64,000 nucleotides of DNA from Gambelia wislizenii (taxonomy: Eukaryota > Chordata > Lepidosauria > Squamata > Crotaphytidae). A program made the translations under genes and the position numbers. A model generated the notes under the pieces. It did not search any database. It worked only from the letters and a program-made list of their open reading frames with translations, and was not told where the DNA came from. Positions 12,101 to 24,100 of the stretch are shown here, one piece after another (position 1 is the first letter of the stretch; each line of letters begins with the position of its first letter). The DNA lies in contig JAUMIR010000003.1 in assembly GCA_030847615.1 (NCBI GenBank), forward strand, positions 69,884,001 to 69,948,000, written 5' to 3'.

Positions 12101-15100
12101 TATATTAAAAAAATGTAGCTAGATATTTACGCGACTTTATTATTGCTCTTCAGCTACCCATATATACTTCTTTTCTGTATTTGGGTTTTTTGGTAATGTT
12201 TTGAAGGGACAGCAAGGATATTATTGAAATTGCAAATGGTGCTTGTTGTATGATAAAAAGGGGAGATGGAGGCTCTCTTCCTCCAGTCCTCACATGCTAG
12301 AAGCAATCCGTCCTTGCCTGTGTGCCATGGCTGGATAGCAAAGATACATAAATAGGTGATGGGCATAGCTGTCTAACACCTGTAGAAGCCCCTGTCCTTG
12401 ATGATTTGTCTGAGGTAGAAGATCTTTAGAAACAGCAAGCATTGCTGGACGAAGGCCATAGTTTGCTTGGTTCTAAGTTCAGCTCCTGCCATCTCCATGT
12501 AGGACTGAAAAACCTCTGTCTGAAACCCTGGAGAGTTGCTGCCATCCCCAAACCTTTTGTGTTCTAGGGTTGTGGGAGTACACCTCCCACAAACTCACAG
12601 CTAGCTTTCCAGCTGGAGGGCTCCAGGTTAGAAAGAGTTGGTGTAGATCTGTAGTGGGAATCATGTGGTTCTCTGTGGCTGAGATTCTACATTAAGCAGG
12701 TTCCATGTCCATCCCTTGCAAATGCCTTTTGGGGGGTGGGGGTGGAGCACAAGGGGCTATCCTCTAGTCCAGTGATTTCCAAACTCTAGTTCTCCAGGTG
12801 TTTTGGACTTCAGTTCCCAGAAGCATCAGCCATGTTGGCCAATGATCAACTCTGGAAGACCAGAGTTTAGGAAACACTGATCTAGTCTTTGTGCACTGTC
12901 CAAAACCACCCCCACCAGCTGCCAAGCATTAGGAGGGGCTGTGGCTGCTTACCAATGGGAATGGGAGACATAGAAGTGTGCTCACAGAGTGTGGCCTCCT
13001 TCTCCTTGGAGCTGCATTGACTGAATTGCCTTCCTGTTCTCTCCCCTAACCACCAGTGAGCAGCAGTAGCTGCAACATCTCCTGGGGGTGTGTGGGGGGG
13101 TACATAATTTTGTGCATTGTGCAAGGGGCTACAACATAGCCCTTTGCACTCTATCCAAAAACAAAAAACAACAACCCATAAATTAGCATGCTCAAGCCAT
13201 TCTTAAATGTGCATTTGTCACTCACAGGACTCCAGCTTTGATGTTGGACTGCAAGTCCCTGCAGCCCTAGATGGTTTAGATAATGGTGGAGAGTGCTGGG
13301 AGTTGCAATCCAGCAACATCTGGAGGGCTGCAGAATTCCCATCCCTAGTGTACATGATATTGAGCTGCATGGATTAAGGCCTTGGCTTAGTATCAAGTAG
13401 CTTTCTATACTGTTATGTGGACTGATTGTTCACCTCCTCTTGCCCCAAATTTCACATTCCATTAACATTTTAATTTGCTATTTTGAAATGCTAATATCAC
13501 CTTAATTGAACCCTTTATATCTTTTAAGTCTTCTTTTTACATGCCTCATGTTTTGGCCATGGAGTGAGATAAATAAATGAATAACAGCACTATCCTAAAT
13601 ATGTCTACTCAAAAGTAAGTCCCACTGATTTCACTGAGGCTTACTTCTAGGTAAGTTTCTATAGGATTGCAATCTAAATGAATCTTTCCCCCATTTTATG
13701 TGCTAGATTCAGTGGCCTGTTGTGAACAAGCAGATGTTTTTAGGAACTATTTTACTTTGGCAGAATGACATTTTGTAGATTTCAGCTTTTCTGTGAAGCT
13801 ATCTCAGAAATCTGCTGTGGAATCTGAATTCTAAATATGTTTCTTCTTGTCTTTTTTAGGTGCAGGGAGCTCTTTGCTTTTTGATGATCTCCCACCTGCC
13901 AGCAGTGGGAACTCAGGTGAGGAGGAGTCTCCATGCTTCTCCTTTGCCATTGTTTGCAATGCCATAATAGAGTCTACACATGCTTGAGTCTTTTAAATAT
14001 TGATTAAGCTGAGGACTCCTCTAAAGGTGAACCGTTTCAGTACCAGAGTAGTGGTTTGAGGGAGGATGAAATGTCCCATGAAAACTACACCTCTTTTTTT
14101 CTCTCTGCTTTTTAGTTCTTGTCCAGTGGTAGTTAACTTTTCAGCTGCCAGCTGTTTGGGCATTTTTTCTTAGAAAAAGGTTACATGACAGCAGTGTCTG
14201 TATTATCCCAGCCGGTTGGGAATCATGTAGTCAGTGTGACACCATCACATAGCCCAGGGATTGGAATCTTTGGCTCTCAGTATGTACTGTCATATCCACT
14301 TTTTTGGTCATTGCAGAGATCAGAATCCTTTACTGACTGTGCAATGACCAAAATCACCCAGCCAACCTTTTAAGTGATGCGGTGCCCCATGGCCATTTCC
14401 ATATTGTTGGAGGGCAGGGGGAACAGTGGAGATGCATCCAGTGATTTCTCCTATAGCTGGATGTTCTGCCACGGGCATCCACAGGAATTTCCCAGGGGGC
14501 CTTGGGAGATCTTTGTAGATGATGTCCATGCAGCGTTACCAGCTACTGAAAAACAGTTGGATGTGTCTTTTCTGATTCCTCCACTCCAACAACATAAAAA
14601 TGGCTGTGCTTGAGGCACTGCACTGTTAAAAGGGGGATTTTAGAGAGTAGCACCAAGCAATGTAGCTGGGGAGACATAGCACCTTATCCCACTATACTAT
14701 TATAGCACTGTTATTCCACTTTAACTGCTCTGGCTGCCTCCTGTGGAATCTTGGGATTTGCACTTTAGGGAGGGGCATTTAGCATTCTCAGCCAGAAAGT
14801 GTTTAGGCTTCACTAAACTACAAATCCCAGAATTCCACAGGAGGCAGCCATAGCAGTTAAAATGGAATAATGGTGCTATAACAGTGTACAGTTGTCCCTT
14901 CATATTCGCTGGGGTTTGGTTCCAGGACCCCCTGTGGATGCCAAAATCCATGAATACTCAAGTCCCATTATATGCAATGGCATAGCAAAATGGTGTCCCT
15001 TATATAAGATGGCAAAATCAAGGTTTGCTTTTTGGATTATTATTTTTATTTTTTTAAAGAATATTTTCAAGCCGTGAATACTTAAATCTGTGGATACCAA

Positions 15101-18100
15101 ATCCGTGGATACGGAGGGACAGCTGTATTGCAATAAGGCTCTTAGCTACATGCTAGATGTACATCTCTCAGTTTAAAATCTCAGCCATACATTGATTTTT
15201 TTTTAACTGACTCCCTCAGATGGCATTAATTTGCATGGAAGGTATAATTATTGCCCCTGTATATATTGGTCTATATAAGTTTCAAAAAGTGAGAAGTCCC
15301 CCGCTTTGACTTAAACAAATTAATTGTAATAAAAAGGCTGGTATGATCTGCAGGAGAAACATGAAATGAATGTGATCTAAAACAGCTACCAAACTGATGT
15401 ACATAGTAGCAACACTTAAGAGCATAGCTTTGTGGAACTGGATTTTTTTTTAATGAGATTGTTACTGTAAATATTTAAGAGTAGAGGAGACTCATAATAA
15501 CTGGTGCCACTTTGTTTTCTAGCTTCACATCCCACAGAGCAAGTTTCTCTTTCTGTGAGCTATGGAAAGGGAGAAAAGAGAAAGTCCACTGAAGGAGAGA
15601 AGAATGGGAGTGAAGAACTTGTGGAAAAGAAAGTTTGTAAAGGTTTTCAGACAATCTGAAGCCAAATCCTTTTTTAAATTTTTTTTAATGCTACTTTAAA
15701 TTAGGGTAAAGATTAAATTACTTATTTAGGACAGTTTTGTTTATGAACCTCCAAAGGCAGGTGAGGGTTCAGTGTCTGGGCAGAGCCCTTACAAAACACC
15801 CCACCTCTGTAAAGAATGGGCTTCTCCCAACTCCTTTTTCCTTGCCAGTTATTATAGTGCCTCTCTCACATTTGTATCCCCCAAGGAGCTCTGGGTTACA
15901 GTCAACATGAGGCTTACCCCCTGTCTCCTCACAACAGCCTTGGGAGGTAGGTTAGTCATGTTTATGTTTTATTTTTAATTAAGCCTATAGATTAGCAGCT
16001 TGTTTCTCAAAGTGCTTTGTAACAACAAAATAATCTCCACAATTAAAAAGAATCAATGTGGACAAAACAATCTCTTATCACGCTGAGTGGGAAATCAAAT
16101 GTAGAACTCTGTTCTTTCTTTCTTGCTCTGCCCCACAAGTTCTCTTTGTAATACCAGCTATATATTTATAGGTGTTTCTTGCAATATGGCCTGACTTGCG
16201 ACCATGGTGTACACCCTCAGCCAGTTTCCTTCTCTACCCTTCTCAAGTATGTCCTGTGCATGTAGGAGGTTTTTTAATTGAGCTCAGACAGCCTAATGTA
16301 TATAAGCCAACACACTGGATTTGAATTTTTCACTGAAATGGTGGTGTAATGACAGTAGCATAGTCCCAGTTGCATCCATTCACTGCTTCTAGTATTGTCT
16401 GCATTTGTTGCAGTCTACAGAATGCACCATTTTAATGTATTTGCTATGATGCGGCTGATTGAGACATAGCTGTCCTATCTAGCCGTATGGCGACTACTCT
16501 AGTACTGTCACAGACTTCAGGAGTTATTACTTAGTGGGTTCCAATTCTTGTAAAAATTACATTGCCTCCCTCTTTATGAACACTTTTTGGGAATGTGCAT
16601 ATCTCTGAGCACTATGTTGCTGTCAGTCTTTTATTTGAGTGCCATTGCCATTGTACTCTAAATTGCCATGCTTTACTGCATAACTTTCCCTTAAAACCAT
16701 AACAGTCACAGGAGACCTTTCCTACCATGTGTAGGTTACTTAAAGCTTAAATACATTTTGTGCCCAAGATGTTTTTAGAGCACTGCTTCCTTATCCTCAT
16801 GAAGTAACTGTTTTGCTTTTGGTCAAAAAGGGAGCTCAAGGATTGAATCCTGCATGTATCCTTTCTTGATTTCTCTTTAGATTCTTCGGGGATTCTTGCT
16901 CTGAAGGGTTATGTGGCAGAGAGGAAAGGTGAACGAGAAGAGATGCAGGATGCCCATGTGATTCTGAATGATATTACAGAAGAGTGCAGCCCCCTGCCCT
17001 CTCAGATGTGAGTCTTACATCTCTCTGCACTCACTTTGACTCATGCACATTTGCTGCTCACTTTGACTCATGCACATTTGCTGCCTTCCACCTTGTGCTA
17101 AACCGCCATGCTAATTTTATGTGGACACTGATTTTGAATTAATTTGGTTTGATTTCTGGAAGTGGTCAGTGTACTTTTTCTTCTTTTTTGCTTCTTCTTG
17201 CAGTACTGTAGCCATACAGATAGAGACATATGTACACATGCCCATACCTTACCATTTTGGTAAGTGCTACAGAAAGTTGTTTCCAAGGCATTCAGAAATG
17301 TGCTTTTCCTTCTGGGTTCATCTTAATTTTCAAGACCTGGAGTTCAGTACCTATAAGGATTCTGACAGTGTTACTAGAAAGAGTTATCCCGAGCTTTCAA
17401 AGTGTTCAGCTAATAACTTGGAAGATGGCTTATTTGAAAAAGCCTTTAAAAAAAAAAACATATTTCTTGCAAAAAAAAAAATTGCTCCAAAACACCCCAA
17501 ATGAACTCTAGGAGGCGTGAATGGTATTTCTAGCACTTTTAGAGGTCCCATGGGCTCCCCACAAGTTAAAAACAATTTTTGCACATTTTTTTAAAAAAAT
17601 GCTCCAAAATATCCACTGGGGGTGTGGGTACATTTCCACCACATTTTATGGGCCCCCTGGGCCAAACACCAAACATAGTGAAAATGCCCTCATACCACCA
17701 GAAAATATTGTAATTTTTTATTTTATTTTTTTGGTGGGAGCAGGTGCAGCCCTCCAAGTTCTCCTAGCGGTCTAATGTGGCCCTCCAGCATCCCACAGTT
17801 GCCCAACCCTTCCTAGAACAACTCATTAGAGGAATGGTCAAATAGTATCTGTTCAGTCACCCTTTTGTTTCTGCTATTTTGGTTTCCTGATATAGTTGAC
17901 ACTGAAGGCCACATTTCACTTTAATAAGTTCAGAAACATGGGCTTGGTGTACTTGGCAGTCCTACTGTTCTGAGTTTGATTTCATCACCTTTGAAGAAAG
18001 GAAGCTGTGGGGATGAAAACACATCTGAGATCTGATGCCCTTGAAGAGCATCTTAGCAAAGGCACATGTACAGTTGTGCTATCTTCATGGAAACATTGTG

Positions 18101-21100
18101 TAGCATAGGAGTCTCTCTTTTTCATAAGTATTGGTTGCAGAAAAGTTTTGTTTTTCACAAGACCAATAGGAAAGAAGCATTTGAGATTGTATATAGATAA
18201 AGGGATGCTTTTTTGTACCTCTGTTAGCTGAACACATCTTCATTTTTTTGGCCAATCCTGGAGTGGGATCAGCCTGTCAGTGTATGTATGTCTTCTTTTA
18301 CAGTACCCGTGTCTCATACTTTGCTGTCTTTGATGGTCATGGAGGAATTCGAGCTTCAAACTATGCAGCACAAAACCTGCATCAAAACTTGATAAGAAAA
18401 TTTCCTAAAGGTACAGAGTTGAAGGGAGGGCATGAAAATACAGTAAAAGGGCATGCACTACCCTTTGTGGCCTTCTGCTGCATGTTCACTGTAGACATGT
18501 TCTGATGTAAACAAGCGTAAGAGCTACACTCTGGCAGTGTTTGCTCATAAGAGAAAAAAATTGTACATAAAGTAGGATCCCCGTATCCTTGGGGGATTGG
18601 TTCCAGGGGTCCTGGCAGATAATGAAATCCACGGATAATGGCAAACACCCCCGTTGCGATTCCCGCCATGGGAGTGATCCCAGTGGGAGATGGGAGGCAA
18701 GAACTACTCCCCTCCCTTCGCCCCCACGTCACCATTCCTGCCACGGGAGGGATCCCAGGGGGGCAATCCCAGGGGCAAAGGGAGAGGGGAGGTCAGAACG
18801 ACTACTCCTCCCCTCCCTCCACACCCCTGCTGTCACCATCTGCCAATAATTGAATCAGCGGATGCAGGGGTGATGCTGTACAGGGTGTCCATTAGTCAAC
18901 ATGATGCATTTTCTGTTTGGGAACATAATTGTTCTTTTGAATAAGTAATGCCTACAACTTTGAATGTGGGAGATAAATGAAACTGCAGAAAGCAATGACC
19001 ATAGGACAAGCTAGTAAAAAGCTGGGCCTGCGCTTCAGTCTTCATCAATGAACTTATTGATTCTGCAGTCTTAATAGCTACTGATAGCAGAATGATTGTA
19101 CTGAGCAGAAATTACTTATGTAGCACACAGTATGCAATCTTGGTTGCCAGGCAAGTGGGATAGGTTGCTGATGGCACTTCCTGGGGTTTATGTTACAGGA
19201 GAGGTGCCCAGCGTGGAAAAAGCAATAAGAAGATGCCTTCTGGATACCTTCAAACACACTGATGAAGAATTTCTCAAGCAGGCTTCCAGCCAGTAAGTGT
19301 AACTTTACCAACTACAAAAAAAGTGTCATGCTTGTGTCAAAGATATAGATAAGCAACCTAATTTGTGCTTCCCAGGCTAACATGTTGATCAAACATGAAT
19401 TTTTAGTGCAATTCTTGACTCAAAAATTGCGTGCAAAAATGTGTTTACCAGAGAAAGATGCATACAAATGTTAGGGAAAGTTACATATGAGAACGAATGG
19501 AAATTGCTTTGTTTCTTAAATGTAAATTTGGGAAAGATGTATGCAAATGCAAGGGAAGGAATGCAAATAAGTTTTTAAGAAAAAAATTGCCAATTGTTGT
19601 AGAAATTTGACAAATATGATATAGATTATATACACTCAAAAGTGACACAGATAGATAGGATATGAGCTGATTCATTCATTTTTAATTCTGACCAAACCTT
19701 CTGCCTCATTTGCTAGTTAGCCTTCCATTTGTAGGCAGCCTTTTTGCAGGAAGCCTTTAATTTGTATATTTGGGAAGGAGGGTAGTTAAACTTGCAGTCC
19801 TCCATGGAGACTCAGCCAGTTCAGAATACAAGGAGGATTCTTAAGCCTCACGTCTAAGGACATTTTCAGACACGGAAAATCAGCTTCTTGACGCGCAAGC
19901 AGCCTCCGGAACAGTATTGAGGCTGCTGCGCGGCAAGGGTCCATTTTGGACGATGCCGTTTCTCTCTCGGCGGCATCCGTGACTGTTGCGGCTAGCACTG
20001 GAGGCGTCCGCGCTATTTTTTTACTCACGAAAGTTGTCCATGAGTAAAAAATAGCGCGGCCGCCTCCAGTGCTGGCTGCAACAGTCATGGATGACGCCGA
20101 GAGAGAAATGGCATTGTCCAAAATGGACCCTTGCCGCGCAGCAGCCTCGATACTGTTCCGGAGGCTGCTTGTGCGGTAAGAAGCTGATTTTCCATGTCTG
20201 AAAATGTCCTAAGTTGTGCTTCTCACCCTGCTTTAATTGTGCAGCTGGCATCTTGGACAGGTTTGGAACACTTCAAAGAAGGCTTGGGCTCATTGCTTTC
20301 AATTTCTGGTGTCTTTAGGAAACCTGCCTGGAAGGATGGTTCTACAGCAACCTGTGTACTGGTGATAGATAATACCTTGTATATTGCCAACCTTGGAGAC
20401 AGCAGGGTAAGCAACACTGGAAGTTGTTGGTTCAGCTTAGATATGTTTCTCCTGCATTGAATAAGCCAAAAATTTTTCCAGTTGCACAGAAGCAATGTAG
20501 CAAATATACCTTATAGCAAGTATTACCTTTCTAATATGTCCCTGGAATGGGCAGTCAGCTACCTAAAACTCTTTTTGAGATAAAAAAGCATCTCAACTTT
20601 CTTACACAGTGCACTGTTATAACACTTTGATACCACTTTAACTGCCTTGGTTCCATAGTTTGATTAAATATTCAGAATTCTCTGTAAGGGAGATCTAGTG
20701 CTTCACCAAACTACAAATCCCAGGATTCTGTAGGATGCATCCATGGTAGTTAAAGAGCTATTAGAGTGCTGTATTGTATGGTGTGAGAGCCAGCATGAGG
20801 TCATGGTTTGGTGGAGTGGGCTTGTGGGAGACCTGGATTCAAATCAATGCTCAGCCACAGAAATTCACTAGATGATCTTGGGCAAGCCACCTCTTAGCAA
20901 ATCTTGCCATTAAAACCCTGTCACTATAAGGTCACTATAAGGTCTGAATTGACTTGAAGGCACACAACAAAAACAAGTGGTGTATTGTGAAAGAAACCTT
21001 GGAGCTGCTCTGTGGTCCTTGGATTTTCTTAGTGAACTCTAGATGGCAGTGTAGGTCCAGTGGCTCTGTTCACCAGCCATTACATTTTTAAAAGATCTTA

Positions 21101-24100
21101 CTTAACTCAAGCCAGTTTTAGGAAATGTGTATGTGGTACTGATGCATGCAGTTCACTTAGCTGAGGGATCTGCTTGTGGGACAGTGGTGCCCTGTATAAT
21201 CCAAGTAGATACTATGACATTACAGTATTGGCTGCTTGTTGACAAGGCTCCTTCTGTCAGTGCAGGCGATTCTGTGTCGATATAATGAAGAGAATCAGAA
21301 ACATACAGCCTTAAGTCTCAGTAAGGAACATAACCCAACTCAGTACGATGAGCGGATGAGGATCCAAAAGGCTGGGGGGAATGTCAGGTAATAAATACCA
21401 ATACAAATTAATGGATTGGGGCAAGTTTTGGGTCTCGTTTTTGGTGGAGTTAAATACTCCAGTAGCTTTTCACCAGTAGAGTGCTGTATTTGAACAAAGC
21501 TGGAATTGGTTGTTCCTCTATCCCATGGTGCATATATTCATATATTCATTGTTATTTGGCAGATGTCTGTTAATTGTACTTTCTTATGGGTTTGGCTTTC
21601 TTAATTTCCAGTAGGGCTTTCCCTAATGCCCCCACCCTAGGTTGTATGTATGTGAGTTAGGAAATAACTTTAAACAAATAAATAACAACAAAATCAGGTA
21701 TTAATTTGTATTTTTAAATGTACATCTTTGGGAGAGATGTTGCTTTCACTTGAGTGCTAGAACAAGAGTAGGGCTGGGCAGCTGGCATAGGTCTGGGAGC
21801 TGCATTTCTCCCATCCCTGCACTGGATTTCAGAGGGACATACACTTAGCTCTGCTGTGCTCCATGCTTTTTGATAAAAAGTAAACTTCAACTTTATGTAC
21901 AGTTGTCCCTCTATATTTACGGATTTGACATTCATGGATTCAAGTATTCACGGCTTGAAAATATTCTTAAACAAAAATAATCCAAAAAGCAAACCTTGAT
22001 TTTCCATTTTATATAAGGGATACCATTTTGCTATGCCATTGCATATAATGGGACTTGAGTATTCACGGATTTGGGAATTCATGGGGGGTCCTGGAACCAA
22101 ACCCCAGAGAATGTGAAGGGACAACTGTACTTGTTTTTAAAAGTCCTCTATAAGGCCTAAAACAGCCATGGGGACATGGTGTAAGTACAATCACTTTGGA
22201 GGAGGGGGGCATTTTAGTTTCAAAAACAAATGTAAAAATTTTAGATTAGAGATTCTAGGTGGCCCGTGGGTCCTGAAAAACATCCGAGGGGGGTGTTTAC
22301 ATGGGGCCTACAGGCTGCACTCTGCCCACTTCTCCACTAGAGGATAAAGCAATAGACTGCCCATAAATTTTGTAGCCTGGGCCTGCAAAACCTGCTTCAT
22401 CTTGGTCCTAGATTCTTTTTTCTTCTAGTTCATTGATTCCCAACTCTGGGCTTCCAGAAGTGATTGCTCTATTGTTCTCCAAATCTCCAACCATTGACCA
22501 GCTTGTCTAGGGATGCTGTTTATTGAACTCCTCCCACCTCTTCTCCCTTTTTTTAGGGAAGGCCGTGTTCTGGGTGTCCTGGAAGTCTCTCGCTCTATTG
22601 GGGATGGACAGTACAAGCGCTTTGGGGTCATCTCTGTACCAGACGTCAAACGCTGTCAACTTACACACAATGACAGGTAACACTGAACCAAAATCCACAA
22701 AATGAGAAAAATGTGAGTGGTGCCATTGTTAGTAGTTTTAAAAAAACAAAAACAAGTGCTGGACTTCAGATTTATTTTATTTCTAAGTTTTTTACATCAG
22801 TTATTTTGGATAAGGCTTACCACTAATTGTCCTTCTAGGTTTATCCTGTTGGCTTGTGATGGTCTTTTCAAAGTCTTCTCACCAGAAGAAGCTGTGAATT
22901 TCATCATGTCTTGTTTGGAGGTGAGCAGAAGATGGGCCTGCACATTTGCTTGAGTGAGAGATGGCATTCCCTTTTAGGAAAGGGATTTGGAAGAGGAACG
23001 ACACTCCACTTTCACTGCACTGACAGGAGAATTTGGCCATTCCTGCTCCTTTTATGTACTCCCTGCAACTTTCATTTCATTCCTCCTTAACAGTAACAGC
23101 TTGGCTTTTTGTTTAAGGATTATACACAGGTTTCCTCAGTGTTTCAAACAATTCCTGAAAGGCTGCTCACCTCTCTGCTCTTTTCTACCTGTTGCCACAT
23201 TGGCTGTATCTCACCTCCCGACTTCTGATCCCGGAGCCAACCCTGGTCAGCCTTCACTGTGCATGAAGGCTGAACTTGAAGCCCTTTCTCTTTCTCAGCA
23301 TGGACTCTGAGACAAGAAGTGCAAAATGTCAGAACATACAGCTTCTGTAACACAGCCATATGTTAAACAGAGCAGGGGTGTTGAGGCTGTGTGGTGGGCT
23401 ATTTTGTCTCCCTGGTAAATGTAAGTTGCTCTTTTAGGTTACAAAACAGTGTTTACCTCTGTCCTTGTGGTAGGGATGTGTCTCTATCTTGCCTATGGTG
23501 AATAAAGAGAAGACACCCTTAGTTGACAGTGTAGGTAACTAAATGCAGACCTGAGTGAGTTACTCTGGGAAGGAGAGCCTCCTCTGCTATCAGGCCAAGT
23601 GAGATTATTACCTCCAGCAGCAGTTTTTCATGTTATGAAAGTGTCATGAGAGAGCAACAAACCATTAATAATTTAACCTTGTATTAGAGTATTTTTACTT
23701 GTGCAAAACAGAGGAGCTGTGCTTGTAGAGTTTTCTGCATCATGTGCCAAAACTCCTTGCCTGATTTTTGGGATAGCGTTGAGAGGAGGAACATTTGTTG
23801 TTGTGCCTGGGGCAGAAAAAATGTGCTGGGCTGACCCTAAAAAAGATGCAAGATAGTAGGGAAGAGGGGAGGCAGGGTCTGGGAGGAAGAGAAGCATCTT
23901 AAAGCTATCTTTGGAATGTAAGTAAATGAAGAGAACCCACCCATCTTGTCTCTGTGTTCTACTTGTCAGCAGGATAAAACGATTCCTACAAGAGATGCCA
24001 AATCAGCCGCTGATGCTAGGTATGAAGCAGCCTGTAACAGGTTGGCCAACAAAGCAGTGCAGCGAGGATCTGCTGATAACGTCACTGTGGTGGTGGTCCG

